A program made the position numbers and the translations under genes. Below, piece after piece: positions 26,134-35,117 of a stretch of DNA of 64,000 bases (the stretch's first letter is position 1; every line of letters begins with the position of its first letter). Origin of the DNA: Allopusillimonas soli (GTDB taxonomy: Bacteria > Pseudomonadota > Gammaproteobacteria > Burkholderiales > Burkholderiaceae_B); the NCBI RefSeq assembly GCF_004153445.1, contig NZ_SDQC01000001.1:1-64000 (forward strand). Direction: 5' to 3'. Below the pieces are notes generated by a model. That model searched no databases and had not been told where the DNA came from. It was given only the letters and a program-made list of their open reading frames with translations.

Positions 26134-27099
26134 TCAGCTCCTGGCGGGCGCCACCGGCCAATGGACGGCGCAGATACGTGTCTCGCGCCTGAAAAAACGC
26201 CAAGCGTTGCCCGCGACGGCCAGCGAGGAAATCAGCATGGTGAGCGCGGCGACCCAGGGGGCCACCAATCCGGCCGCTGCCAGCGGTGTCATGAGCAAAT
26301 GCCAGGCTATTGATCCGTAAAGGTTTTGCCGGGCAACGACGCTCGCCGCAGCGGTGAGCGGGTGCACGTGCGCGGGCGCTGCATCGCCCTGCACAGACAA
26401 GGTTGCATGAACGGCCGCCGTCACCGTGGGCACGGCCATGGCCATGGCACAGGGGCAACTCATGACCAGCAGCGCCACCACGACGGCGATCGCGCGTTCG
26501 GGCGCATACAGCATCCAGACGCCGCCGGCCGCCAGCGCCAGGAGCAACTGGATCGCGACAAACCACAAGGCCAGTCGATTGGCGTGAGCGGACATCACAT
26601 CGCGAAAGCGCTCAATGGCCTGAACGTCTGTACCAACGAAAATCGATTGGCGCGCGCACAGAGCCAGATAGCGCGCGGTAAGCAGAAAGGCCACGAACAT
26701 GGTGACCGAATCGAAATACACCTCCCCCCGCCCCGCCAGTGTGGCGTGCGCGCTGGGGATGAAGGCGGCGGCAATGCCCAGGGCCACAGGCACATCCATG
26801 CCGACGCGGCCACGCTTCAATTGGGCAAATGCCCCGCGCCATACGGGCGAGGCGCAGTAAAGCGCAACCGGTAGGGTCAACGCGAGGCTGACCCAGTTCA
26901 TCATGTAAATGGCCTGATCGAGCAGTGCGGGATTATCCGTACCCATACCTGCGGAGCGCAGATAACCCGGGAACGCAAACATCATGACCTGCATCATGCC
27001 GAGCCAAGCCAGCCCCAGGCGCGCAAGCAGGCGACGCCGGGCCATCCTGTCCGCTACGGATAGGATTTGTGGTGTGGAAAATAGAGAATACGGGCGCAT
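26134..27099 (-). CDS. CcoI-like P-type ATPase membrane domain without cytoplasmic domains
   Basis: 321 residues. Segments of a FixI/CcoI copper ATPase are clear: RRLLARLGLAWLGMMQVMM (helix 1), MDVPVALGIAAAF (helix 3), RGEVYFDSVTMFVAFLL (helix 4), the metal-site motif SCPCAMAMAVPT in helix 6 and ARQNLYGSIAWHLLMTPLAA running into helices 7 and 8. CcoI proteins are normally about 750-830 residues. Missing here are the N-terminal HMA metal-binding domain, the actuator domain with TGE (only about 25 residues join helices 4 and 5), and the phosphorylation and nucleotide domains with DKTGT and GDGxND (about 25-30 residues join helices 6 and 7). The frame is open with no stops and sits first in the cco operon, so it is not an obvious decaying pseudogene. 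It cannot hydrolyse ATP in the usual way. The ATG at 27099 has no ribosome site and may be leaderless. Confidence 0.85.
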   Translation of the reverse strand: MRPYSLFSTPQILSVADRMARRRLLARLGLAWLGMMQVMMFAFPGYLRSAGMGTDNPALLDQAIYMMNWVSLALTLPVALYCASPVWRGAFAQLKRGRVGMDVPVALGIAAAFIPSAHATLAGRGEVYFDSVTMFVAFLLTARYLALCARQSIFVGTDVQAIERFRDVMSAHANRLALWFVAIQLLLALAAGGVWMLYAPERAIAVVVALLVMSCPCAMAMAVPTVTAAVHATLSVQGDAAPAHVHPLTAAASVVARQNLYGSIAWHLLMTPLAAAGLVAPWVAALTMLISSLAVAGNAWRFFRRETRICAVHWPVAPARS

Positions 27100-27105
27100 G
27101 CCCGG

Positions 27106-27147
27106 ACTATAGATGTCCGGGTTTACCCGAGTATTGATTTAAATCAA
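27106..27147 (-). promoter_or_regulatory. FNR-activated promoter of the cco operon
   Basis: A perfect FNR box, TTGATTTAAATCAA, at 27134-27147. On the minus strand a -10 element TATAGT lies at 27111-27106, six bases before the ATG at 27099. With a start at 27099 the box is centred at -41.5, the exact class II activator position. The -10 overlaps a small hairpin, CCCGGAC (27101-27107) with GTCCGGG (27115-27121). Confidence 0.8.
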
Positions 27148-27208
27148 AGGAGATGGTTTGTGGTCGCGGCGGCCGGCGCCGCAGGCCATGCACGGTGGCC
27201 GCATGGGC

Positions 27209-27240
27209 CGCGCGCCATCCTGGAGCCCGGATGGCGCGCG
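27209..27240. terminator. GC-rich hairpin between aceA and the cco promoter
   Basis: CGCGCGCCATCC (27209-27220) and GGATGGCGCGCG (27229-27240) form a perfect 12-base stem with an eight-base loop, 38 bases after the aceA stop on the minus strand. No T-run follows, so it may be a weak terminator that insulates the FNR promoter from aceA transcription, or a transcript-stabilising hairpin. Confidence 0.4.
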
Positions 27241-27277
27241 CGGTGCCTGCAAGAGACCAGCCGTTGGCCTCTTCTGC

Positions 27278-28603
27278 TCAAGCGGCGTGCAGCTTGGCCT
27301 TGGCCTCCTCGTCGAACTGCGCCTCCTCGGTGGAGCCGGTCAACGCTGTGGTCGATGAGCGCCCGCCCTCTATGGTTTGAGTGACGGCGTCGAAATAGCC
27401 CGTACCCACTTCGCGCTGGTGCTTGACGGCGGTGAAGCCCAGGTCGGCCGCGGCAAACTCCTTCTGCTGCAGCTCCACAAAGGCGCTCATCTGGCGGCGT
27501 GCATAGCCGTGGGCCAGCTCAAACATACCGTAATTGAGCGCATGGAATCCGGCCAGGGTGATGAACTGGTACTTGTAGCCCATGGCGCCCAACTCGCGCT
27601 GGAACCTGGCCACGGTATCGTCGTCCAGATTCTTCTTCCAGTTGAAGGATGGGGAGCAGTTATAGGCCAGCAGCTTTCCGGGGAACTGGCGGTGTATGGC
27701 CTCGGCGAACTTGCGCGCGTACTCCAAATTGGGCGTGGAGGTTTCGCACCAGATGAGGTCGGCATACGGCGCATAAGCCAGCCCTCGCGCAATGGCCTGA
27801 TCGATGCCGGCACGGGTACGGAAAAAGCCTTCGACAGTACGATCGCCGGTGATGAAGGGATGGTCGTTGGGATCGATGTCGCTGGTCACGAGGTCTGCCG
27901 CATCGGCATCGGTGCGCGCCAGCAGGATGGTGGGCACCCCCATGACATCGGCTGCCAGCCGCGCCGATACCAGCTTGGCCACGGCTTCACGGGTAGGCAC
28001 CAGCACCTTGCCGCCCATATGGCCGCATTTCTTCACCGACGCCAATTGGTCCTCGAAGTGCACGCCCGCTGCACCAGCCTCTATCATGCTTTTCATGAGT
28101 TCGAAGGCATTGAGTACGCCCCCGAAGCCTGCCTCGGCATCGGCCACGATGGGCGCGAAATAATCGACATATCCATCGTCGCCAGGATTGCGCCCTTCCA
28201 TCCACTGGATCTGGTCGCAACGTGTAAGGGCGTTGTTGATGCGACGAACCACCGTGGGTACGGAATTGGCGGGATACAGCGATTGGTCGGGATACATTTC
28301 ACCAGCGATATTGGCGTCGCCTGCCACTTGCCAGCCGGACAGATAGATGGCCTTCAGGCCCGCCTTCACCTGTTGCATGGCCTGGTTGCCCGTGAGCGCA
28401 CCCAGACAGTTGATGAAGTCTTCCTCGTGCAGCAGTTTCCAGAGCTTTTCAGCGCCGTGGCGCGCCAGCGTATGTTCCACGGCGATCGAACCGCGCAGCC
28501 GGATGACTTCGTCGGCGCCATAGCCTCGCTTGATGCCCTGCCAGCGCGGATCCTCCGCCCAGGTACGCTGCAGATTGCGGATTTCAGTTTCGCGCGTCGT
28601 CAT
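27278..28603 (-). CDS. aceA: Isocitrate lyase
   Basis: 441 residues from the ATG at 28603 ([15 protein letters not shown]), which has GGAG seven bases upstream. The catalytic [14 protein letters not shown] motif is intact, as are [19 protein letters not shown] and [11 protein letters not shown]. It splits isocitrate to succinate and glyoxylate in the glyoxylate shunt, allowing growth on acetyl-CoA-yielding substrates such as those made by the catabolic operons in this window. Malate synthase is not in the window. The upstream region is very AT-rich and carries a palindrome at 28684-28699. Confidence 0.97.
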   Translation of the reverse strand: MTTRETEIRNLQRTWAEDPRWQGIKRGYGADEVIRLRGSIAVEHTLARHGAEKLWKLLHEEDFINCLGALTGNQAMQQVKAGLKAIYLSGWQVAGDANIAGEMYPDQSLYPANSVPTVVRRINNALTRCDQIQWMEGRNPGDDGYVDYFAPIVADAEAGFGGVLNAFELMKSMIEAGAAGVHFEDQLASVKKCGHMGGKVLVPTREAVAKLVSARLAADVMGVPTILLARTDADAADLVTSDIDPNDHPFITGDRTVEGFFRTRAGIDQAIARGLAYAPYADLIWCETSTPNLEYARKFAEAIHRQFPGKLLAYNCSPSFNWKKNLDDDTVARFQRELGAMGYKYQFITLAGFHALNYGMFELAHGYARRQMSAFVELQQKEFAAADLGFTAVKHQREVGTGYFDAVTQTIEGGRSSTTALTGSTEEAQFDEEAKAKLHAA

Positions 28604-28683
28604 GTATATCTCCAATAAGTAGAAAAAAACCGTTAGCCGTTGGAGAAAAGTCTACCTGTATGCTGCGATGCACGAACGCACTA

Positions 28684-28706
28684 TGTCTTATATAAGACAA
28701 ATTATA
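28684..28706 (-). promoter_or_regulatory. Palindromic operator and -10 of the aceA promoter
   Basis: TGTCTTATATAAGACA (28684-28699) is a perfect 16-base palindrome. On the minus strand TATAAT (28706-28701) lies one base upstream of it, so a protein bound there would cover the transcription start. About 100 bases beyond, to 28790, are strongly AT-rich. The regulator is not known from sequence. Confidence 0.55.
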
Positions 28707-28867
28707 TTTCTATTATTTTTCAATATATTATGATATTTGTTTTGCATTATGAAATATATTTTCCTGCTATGAAATCATAGAGAAAGCGGCGCAGCATGGA
28801 TTTTCCATATGGCAAAATACGCATTTCACGATATGGGATAGCAGTGCCAGCGCGCTACAATATTGCC

Positions 28868-29683
28868 ATGCATATCATCGGCTCTCCTCTGGGGCGCGAA
28901 GTCGCCTATCCGCAACGCTATGACCCGGCGCTGCTTTTCCGCATAGACCGGGCAGCGAACCGCAGCGTCCTGGCTATTCCCGACGCATGGCATGGCGCGG
29001 ATATCTGGAATGCCTATGAGCTGTCATGGCTGAATGCGCGCGGCAAGCCCGTGGTGGCAGTGGGACGCTTTGTCGTTCCATGCTCCAGCCCACGGCTGGT
29101 GGAGTCCAAGTCGTTCAAGCTGTATCTGAACAGCTTCAGCGAAACACGGCACGACAATGCGCAAGCGGTGCAGACGCTCATGGCTCGCGATCTGTCTGAG
29201 GCTACCGGCGCACCCGTAGACGTGACGCTCACGCCTCTGGGCGAAAAGAACAGCCTGGCCTTCCAACCCATGCCGGGCATCTGCATCGACGATCTCGATA
29301 TCGAGATTCATCGCTACGATCCCGCACCCGAACTGTTGCGCTGTCTGCCCGACGCCGCAATAGTGAGTGAAACGCTGGTATCCAATCTGCTCAAGTCCAA
29401 TTGCCCCGTTACCGGCCAACCCGATTGGGGCAGTGTGCTGATACGCTACACCGGGCCCGCAATCGACCGGGCCGCGCTGCTGGGCTACGTGGTGTCGCTG
29501 CGGCGGCACACAGAGTTTCATGAGCACTGCGTGGAAAAAATGTACTGCGACATCTGGCACGCATGCAGGCCCGCGCAATTGATGGTGCATGCATGCTATA
29601 CGCGGCGAGGCGGGCTGGACATCAATCCGTGGCGCGGCAGCGACCTGGAGGGGCCGCCAGCGATCAGGACAATCCGCCAATAA
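28868..29683 (+). CDS. queF: NADPH-dependent 7-cyano-7-deazaguanine reductase QueF (long form)
   Basis: 271 residues from ATG 28868 (MHIIGSPLGREV), where family members start; an in-frame start at 28796 adds unrelated sequence. Long-form QueF has two tandem T-fold halves. Visible motifs: SPLGREVAYPQRYDPALLFRI, WNAYELSWLN, ESKSFKLYLNSF (NADPH/substrate region) and, in the second half, LLKSNCPVTGQPDWG, whose cysteine forms the thioimide with preQ0, and EFHEHCVEKMY. It makes preQ1 for queuosine. A -10-like TACAAT (28856-28861) lies six bases before the ATG and there is no ribosome site, so the message may be leaderless. Confidence 0.92.
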   Translation: MHIIGSPLGREVAYPQRYDPALLFRIDRAANRSVLAIPDAWHGADIWNAYELSWLNARGKPVVAVGRFVVPCSSPRLVESKSFKLYLNSFSETRHDNAQAVQTLMARDLSEATGAPVDVTLTPLGEKNSLAFQPMPGICIDDLDIEIHRYDPAPELLRCLPDAAIVSETLVSNLLKSNCPVTGQPDWGSVLIRYTGPAIDRAALLGYVVSLRRHTEFHEHCVEKMYCDIWHACRPAQLMVHACYTRRGGLDINPWRGSDLEGPPAIRTIRQ

Positions 29684-29699
29684 TCAGGGCTATCCGCCA
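29663..29699 (+). repeat. Tandem 17-base repeat around the queF stop codon
   Basis: ATCAGGACAATCCGCCA (29663-29679) is followed three bases later by ATCAGGGCTATCCGCCA (29683-29699), 15 of 17 bases equal, period 20. The queF TAA falls in the short spacer. It looks like a local duplication at the 3' end of the gene. Confidence 0.5.
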
Positions 29700-29796
29700 G
29701 CCGAGACGCCCCGGTGCGACAAAACCCCCGCGAATAATCTTCTGACCATCCGCGAGCCCTCCCCGCAGATCGCGCAAACAGGGTGGAGGAGGCGGA

Positions 29797-31110
29797 TCAG
29801 GCAGCCACGCCCTGGCTCGCGGATCTGCTTCCGCGGCTGGCGGCGCGCGCCACCTGCAGCGCCAGCAAGGAAGCAAGCACAAAGCCGGCTGCGGCGCCAT
29901 ACCATGGGCCCTGCGAGTAACCCACGTCGATAAGCAGGCCGAAGCCCACCGGCGCCAGCGAAGAGCCGACATCCATGCCGGAATAGACCAGGCCGTATAC
30001 GGTGCCGGTGGCGCCCTTGGGTGTCACCCGCCTGATCAGCATGTCGCGCGAGGGCGCGGAAACGCCCGAGCAAAATCCCGCCAATGCCACGAGTGCGATG
30101 GCAAAGGCGGGAGGCACCGCCCCCAGCGCCAGCACCACCAGCAACGCACCCGCCAGAATCAGGGAAATGGCGACGGTGCGTTCGGTGTTTGGCGTGGCGC
30201 CGACCAGAAAGCCGCCGGCAACCATGCCCAGCGCCGCAGAAACCATATAGGCCGACAGGGTGGTGCCGGCGATGACCTTGTCGATATGATAGATATCGCC
30301 GAGCATGGGGATGGTGTAGTTCTGCACGGCGGATGTGGCCATGGTGGTGCAGGCAAAGAACAGGAATGCCCCCCATAGCGCGGGCTGCACCAACAGAATG
30401 GCCAAGGTTTGCCGGACCGATTTATGAGCCAGACTGGTGGAGGCGGCCGTGTCGCTTCGGGCTGCGGCCTCCTGCGGCTTGTCCGCGGCCTCGAAGGCAT
30501 CGTCGCGGCCCGCCAGCAGCCGGCGCCCCGCCACGGTCAGCAGCAGCACCACGCCGACCAGGGCCGCAGCGGAAAAGGTGGCAATGCGCCAGTTGGCAAT
30601 ATGGATGATACTCGCCATGAAGATGGGCGTAAGCGCCCACCCAAGGTTGCCGGTAAGCCCATGCGCGCTGAAGGCATGCCCCAGCCTTTCCGGGCTTACA
30701 CGGTGATTGATGAGCGAGTAGTCGACGGGATGAAAAATGGAGTTGCCTGCACCGCCTATGACTGCGGCCAGCATGAGCATCCAGTATCCGTTGGATGCGC
30801 CGATGAGTATGCCTGCCACCACAAAAGCCGCCAGGCCGAAGCGCAAGACCGGCGCGGGGCCGATGCGGTCGACTACGAAACCCGAGGAAGCCTGTCCCAG
30901 ACAGGACACCAGGTAGAAGGTGGACGCCAGCAGGCCCAGCTGAGCGAAATCGTAGCCATATTCATGCGCAAGCGACAGGTACAGTGTTGGGAAAACCAAC
31001 TGAAAGAAGTGGGAGCAGGCGTGGGCCGAGCTGATCAGGCTGATGAGCTTCCAGTCGCGGTGACGAACCGCGCGCGCTTCCTGCCCCAGGGCAAGACTGT
31101 TCGTAGACAT
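29797..31110 (-). CDS. Major facilitator superfamily transporter
   Basis: 437 residues from ATG 31110 (MSTNSLALGQE). About twelve membrane helices in two halves with a charged cytoplasmic loop at about 200-235 (RRLLAGRDDAFEAADKPQE). The MFS loop 2-3 signature appears as GFVVDRIGPAPVL. Family features around SAHACSHFFQLVFPTLYLSL recall fosmidomycin-resistance-like and related MFS exporters, but the substrate cannot be told. It is the last gene of the acpS-nagZ-uvrC-pgsA run, 19 bases after pgsA. Confidence 0.85.
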   Translation of the reverse strand: MSTNSLALGQEARAVRHRDWKLISLISSAHACSHFFQLVFPTLYLSLAHEYGYDFAQLGLLASTFYLVSCLGQASSGFVVDRIGPAPVLRFGLAAFVVAGILIGASNGYWMLMLAAVIGGAGNSIFHPVDYSLINHRVSPERLGHAFSAHGLTGNLGWALTPIFMASIIHIANWRIATFSAAALVGVVLLLTVAGRRLLAGRDDAFEAADKPQEAAARSDTAASTSLAHKSVRQTLAILLVQPALWGAFLFFACTTMATSAVQNYTIPMLGDIYHIDKVIAGTTLSAYMVSAALGMVAGGFLVGATPNTERTVAISLILAGALLVVLALGAVPPAFAIALVALAGFCSGVSAPSRDMLIRRVTPKGATGTVYGLVYSGMDVGSSLAPVGFGLLIDVGYSQGPWYGAAAGFVLASLLALQVARAASRGSRSASQGVAA

Positions 31111-31129
31111 GGCTGGCTTGCGGGCCGCT

Positions 31130-31711
31130 TTAGGGCGACCTGTCCGATTTGTTGCGAATTTCCGGCCATGCGCGCCGCAGGTAATAGCACATGGACCACA
31201 CAGTAAGAATAGCAGCGATAACGATGAGCACCTGCCCCACCCATTGGACGGGTATGCCATACAGCGGTTGCCAGAAAAGCAGGCAAGGTATGGCCACCAT
31301 TTGCGCCGCTGTCTTGAATTTGCCCAGACGATGCACCGCCACGCTGCCGCTGGCGCCGATCTTGGCCATCCATTCGCGCAATGCGGAAATGGTGATTTCA
31401 CGCCCTATGATGATGAGTGCAATAAAGGAGTCGACGCGGCCCAGGTCCAGCAAGATGAGCAACGCGGCGCAAACCATGAGCTTGTCGGCCACGGGATCGA
31501 GAAAGGCGCCGAATGAGGATGTCTGATTCCAACGCCGAGCCAGGAAGCCATCGAACCAATCAGTGAGCGCGGCCACAATAAAGGCCAGCGCCGCCACGGC
31601 ATCGCGAACCGGAAGCGCCAGCCATCCGTGCGGCACGTAGAAAAGCCCCACGACCAGTGGAATCATGGCTATGCGCAACCAGGTCAGGGCAATGGGCAGA
31701 TTGATAGGCAT
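31130..31711 (-). CDS. pgsA: CDP-diacylglycerol-glycerol-3-phosphate 3-phosphatidyltransferase
   Basis: 193 residues with four to six membrane helices. The CDP-alcohol phosphotransferase signature D-x2-DG-x2-AR-x8-G-x3-D-x3-D is complete: DWFDGFLARR, then FGAFLDPVADK. It makes phosphatidylglycerophosphate, precursor of phosphatidylglycerol and cardiolipin, in the inner membrane. It follows uvrC by 21 bases, the classical uvrC-pgsA pairing. No ribosome site is obvious in front of the ATG. Confidence 0.95.
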   Translation of the reverse strand: MPINLPIALTWLRIAMIPLVVGLFYVPHGWLALPVRDAVAALAFIVAALTDWFDGFLARRWNQTSSFGAFLDPVADKLMVCAALLILLDLGRVDSFIALIIIGREITISALREWMAKIGASGSVAVHRLGKFKTAAQMVAIPCLLFWQPLYGIPVQWVGQVLIVIAAILTVWSMCYYLRRAWPEIRNKSDRSP

Positions 31712-31732
31712 AGGTGAATACTACCCTATCGG

Positions 31733-33559
31733 CTATCGAAGCGCATGGTAGATGCGCTCGGCCAACTCGTCGGATATGCCTTCCACCGAACGCAAGTCGT
31801 CGATGCTGGCATCAACCACGCCGGAAAAGCCGCCGAAACGCGCCAGCAGCCGCTGACGCCGCCTGGCGCCCACGCCCTCTATTTCCTCGAGCCGCGACAC
31901 AGTCCTGGCCTTGGCGCGCTTGGCACGCATGCCGGTGATGGCAAAGCGGTGCGCCTCATCCCGGATCTGTGCCACCAGCATGAGGGCCGCCGACTCTATG
32001 CCCAGCGCAACGGACGGCCGCTCATCGGCAAATACAAGCGTTTCCAGCCCCACCTTGCGCCCTTCCCCCTTCGCCACACCCACAATGGTATGCGTATCCA
32101 GCCCCAGTTCGACAAAAACCTGCCGCGCGATCTCGACCTGGCCTTTGCCGCCATCGATCAGCACCACGCCCGGCAGTTCCGCATGACCATCGGCCACGCG
32201 GCTGAAGCGGCGCGTGAGCACCTGGCGCATGGCGGCATAGTCGTCTCCCGGCGTGATGCCCGCAATGTTGTAGCGGCGGTACAACGACGGCTGCATGTCG
32301 TGATGCTCGTACACCACACAGGAGGCCTGGGTGGCCTCGCCCGCGGTATGGCTGATGTCAAAGCATTCGATATGCAATGCGTCGAGCGCGGCCTCATCGG
32401 TGTCCAGGTCCAGCGCGGTGGCAAGCGCCAGCGTACGCTCCACCCGTGCTGTGGACTCCGAAAGCATGCGCGTCAGGGCCAGTTCGGCATTGCGCACCGC
32501 CTGCTCGAGCCAGGTGCGACGCAGACCTTGCGGGCGCACGAGCACGCGCGCCCGGGTGCCTGTCTGCTCACCGAGCAGACGCATCAACCCCGCATCGGGA
32601 AGCGGATGCGAGCACACGAGCACGGGCGGCATGCCGCCATCGGTGTAATGCTGGGCCACGAATGCAGCCAGGACATCGCCTGCGCTGTCATCCTCATGGA
32701 TATGCGTGGGAAAAAAAGGCTTGTCGCCCAGGTGCCTGCCCCCTCGCACCATGGCCAGATTCACGCATACCCGGCCGCCCGCATTGGCAACAGCGATAAT
32801 GTCCACATCGTCGTCGCCGACTTTTTCCATGGACTGTTGCTGCAGCACTTTGGCCAAGGCGCCCATCTGGTCGCGCAGCACAGCGGCAAGCTCGAAGTCC
32901 AGCGCCTTGGAAGCCTGGCGCATGCGCGCCTCGATATCGCGCAGCACGCTTTCCGCCTCGCCATCCAGGAAACGGATGGCCCGGTCGACGTCGGCCTGAT
33001 ACGCCGCGGTGTCAATAAGCCCGACACAGGGGGCGGAGCAGCGCCCGATCTGATGCAGCAGACAGGGACGGGAGCGATGCGCGTAGACGCTGTCCTCGCA
33101 GGTGCGCAGGCGAAAAACCCGCTGGAGTATCTGTATGGTTTCCCTGACGGCCCAGGCATTGGGATAAGGCCCGAAATACCGACCCTTGCCGCTCGTGCTG
33201 CCGCGGTAGTAGGCGATGCGCGGCACTTCATGGCCGCTGAACATCAGGTAGGGATACGATTTGTCGTCGCGAAAGAGAATGTTGTAGCGAGGCTTCAGGC
33301 GCTTGATCAGGTTGTTTTCAAGCAGCAACGCCTCAGCTTCGGATCGCGTGACGGTAACATCCACGCGCGCAACGCGCGCAACCATGTGGCTGATGCGTGG
33401 GCTGGGAAGGTTCTTCTGAAAATAGGATGTCACCCTTTTCTTCAGATCACGCGCCTTCCCGACGTACAGAATCTCGTCCTGTGCGTCGATATGGCGGTAT
33501 ACCCCCGGCAGGTGCGGCAGATCAGCCAGGAATGATTTGAGATTGAAGTCGTCGGGCAT
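31733..33559 (-). CDS. uvrC: Excinuclease ABC subunit C
   Basis: 608 residues from ATG 33559 ([15 protein letters not shown]). Order: GIY-YIG nuclease domain ([20 protein letters not shown], residues about 15-95), the cysteine patch [13 protein letters not shown], a UVR motif ([17 protein letters not shown]), the RNase H-like C-terminal nuclease ([11 protein letters not shown]) and two helix-hairpin-helix motifs at the end. It makes both incisions in nucleotide excision repair. The start codon lies inside the end of nagZ, overlapping it by 38 bases. Confidence 0.96.
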   Translation of the reverse strand: MPDDFNLKSFLADLPHLPGVYRHIDAQDEILYVGKARDLKKRVTSYFQKNLPSPRISHMVARVARVDVTVTRSEAEALLLENNLIKRLKPRYNILFRDDKSYPYLMFSGHEVPRIAYYRGSTSGKGRYFGPYPNAWAVRETIQILQRVFRLRTCEDSVYAHRSRPCLLHQIGRCSAPCVGLIDTAAYQADVDRAIRFLDGEAESVLRDIEARMRQASKALDFELAAVLRDQMGALAKVLQQQSMEKVGDDDVDIIAVANAGGRVCVNLAMVRGGRHLGDKPFFPTHIHEDDSAGDVLAAFVAQHYTDGGMPPVLVCSHPLPDAGLMRLLGEQTGTRARVLVRPQGLRRTWLEQAVRNAELALTRMLSESTARVERTLALATALDLDTDEAALDALHIECFDISHTAGEATQASCVVYEHHDMQPSLYRRYNIAGITPGDDYAAMRQVLTRRFSRVADGHAELPGVVLIDGGKGQVEIARQVFVELGLDTHTIVGVAKGEGRKVGLETLVFADERPSVALGIESAALMLVAQIRDEAHRFAITGMRAKRAKARTVSRLEEIEGVGARRRQRLLARFGGFSGVVDASIDDLRSVEGISDELAERIYHALR

Positions 33560-34580
33560 ACTGATAGCGTTCGTCAGCCTGGAGAGCGTCCCAGTCGGGC
33601 GCGACTGTGCGCGGCATGAGCCGGCGGATGCGCTGCACGGACGCTTCGCTGTGCGGGAAGTCGAGACGGGCGAGCAAGTCGTCGGCCAGGTCGGGGCGGT
33701 TGCACACCAGCACCATGTCGCAGCCTGCGCCCAAAGCCGCCTGCGCACGCGCCAGGATATCGCCGGCCACGGTGGCGCCCTCCATGGTGAGATCGTCGGA
33801 GAACACAACGCCGTCGTAAGCCAGGTCCTGGCGCAGCACCTGCTGTATCCAGTGGCGTGAAAAGCCGGCGGGCTGGCTGTCGACTTTGTTGTAAATGACA
33901 TGGGCGGGCATGACGGAAGGCAGCACCATGTCGCCCAGCCAGCCATAGGGTGCGGCATCCTCTTGCATGATGTCTTCGAAGCTGCGCTCGTCCACCGGAA
34001 TGGCATGGTGGGAGTCCGCCTCGACGGCGCCATGGCCTGGAAAGTGCTTGCCGCAGGCCGCCATGCCCGAAAGCGCCAGGCCCTGGATGAGCGCGCGAGC
34101 AAGCAATGCCACAACACGCGCGTCACGGTGAAAGGCGCGGTTGCCGATAACCTGGCTGACGCCGTGATCCAGATCCAGCACAGGTGTGAAACTGAGATCC
34201 ACGCCGCAGGAACGCAGCTCCGCCCCCAGGACGTAGCCTGTTTCCGTAGCCAGCCGCATGGCGGCAAGTGAATCTTCCGACCATAGCTCGCCAAATACGC
34301 GCATTGCGGGAATCGAGGTAAAGCCGTCGCTGCGAAAGCGCTGCACGCGGCCTCCCTCATGATCGACCGCGATCAGCAAGGGTTCCGCGCGCTCGGCATG
34401 GATTGCGCGGCACAGCTGCGCGAGCTGGCCACGGTCCTCGAAGTTGCGCGCAAACAGAATGACGCCCCCCACCATGGGGTGGTGCAGCCGCTCGCGTTCA
34501 TGCGCCGTAAGCGAGGTGCCTTCCACGTCGACCATGACGGGGCCGGGCGGCAAGGAAAGACCTGTTTGTTTGTGGTTCAT
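33522..34580 (-). CDS. nagZ: Beta-N-acetylhexosaminidase NagZ
   Basis: 352 residues, glycoside hydrolase family 3. Signature elements: [12 protein letters not shown], the catalytic loop [18 protein letters not shown] with the histidine acid/base, and [10 protein letters not shown] with the aspartate nucleophile region. It removes N-acetylglucosamine from recycled muropeptides in the cytoplasm. The start overlaps the acpS stop (ATGA), and the 3' end overlaps uvrC by 38 bases, so translation of the three genes is probably coupled. Confidence 0.95.
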   Translation of the reverse strand: MNHKQTGLSLPPGPVMVDVEGTSLTAHERERLHHPMVGGVILFARNFEDRGQLAQLCRAIHAERAEPLLIAVDHEGGRVQRFRSDGFTSIPAMRVFGELWSEDSLAAMRLATETGYVLGAELRSCGVDLSFTPVLDLDHGVSQVIGNRAFHRDARVVALLARALIQGLALSGMAACGKHFPGHGAVEADSHHAIPVDERSFEDIMQEDAAPYGWLGDMVLPSVMPAHVIYNKVDSQPAGFSRHWIQQVLRQDLAYDGVVFSDDLTMEGATVAGDILARAQAALGAGCDMVLVCNRPDLADDLLARLDFPHSEASVQRIRRLMPRTVAPDWDALQADERYQYARRLQSQIIPG

Positions 34581-35047
34581 TCAGTGTGATCCGGTTTTGG
34601 CTGGTCTGCGGATGCCATGGTCTCAACGACGACAAACGCCACCACCATGTCGGTTTCGTCGGTAATGGAAACATGCGCTGCGCCAAAACGCGCCGCATAC
34701 CAAGAAGAAAGAGGTTCGGAAAGCACGACAACGGGTCGGCCGCCAGGCGCGTTCAGCGTCTGCATGCGGGACCAGGCCATGGGGCTGCGCATGCCCAGCC
34801 CCACGGCCTTGGAAAAGGCTTCCTTGGCGGCAAACCGCGTTGCCAGAAAACGCAGGCCTCGAGCCGGGTCGCGCCGTGAACGAGCATGGAACTTGGCGAT
34901 TTCCTGTTCACCCAGGACGCGGGCCACGAATTTCTCGCCATACTTGCCATATACGCGCTCCAAGCGCGCAAGCTTGAGGATATCGACCCCGATGCCCGCG
35001 ATACGGGCCGGGGTGCCGGTGAGCCAGGTCGTTCCATCGGTGTTCAT
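34577..35047 (-). CDS. acpS: Holo-[acyl-carrier-protein] synthase
   Basis: 156 residues from ATG 35047 ([11 protein letters not shown]). It has the phosphopantetheinyl transferase motifs [13 protein letters not shown] (magnesium aspartate) and [18 protein letters not shown]. It moves the 4'-phosphopantetheine arm of CoA onto acyl carrier protein. In many betaproteobacteria pdxJ stands before acpS; here the gene before it is paaK, 70 bases upstream, so the phenylacetate cluster joins the core operon at this point. Confidence 0.93.
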   Translation of the reverse strand: MNTDGTTWLTGTPARIAGIGVDILKLARLERVYGKYGEKFVARVLGEQEIAKFHARSRRDPARGLRFLATRFAAKEAFSKAVGLGMRSPMAWSRMQTLNAPGGRPVVVLSEPLSSWYAARFGAAHVSITDETDMVVAFVVVETMASADQPKPDHTE

Positions 35048-35117
35048 GATGGAATGATACCCTGCCCGACCGCCTTCCACATGGGATGGCCACCGGGGTG
35101 TTCAAGCCATGGGCGGG

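Noticed and set aside
31745-33535. Nearly 600-codon frame antisense to uvrC
   Set aside because: Mirror of uvrC codon use; the sequence has no recognisable domain.
33560-34360. Upstream in-frame extension of uvrC
   Set aside because: It lies over nagZ, has no likeness to UvrC, and ATG 33559 gives the family N-terminus.
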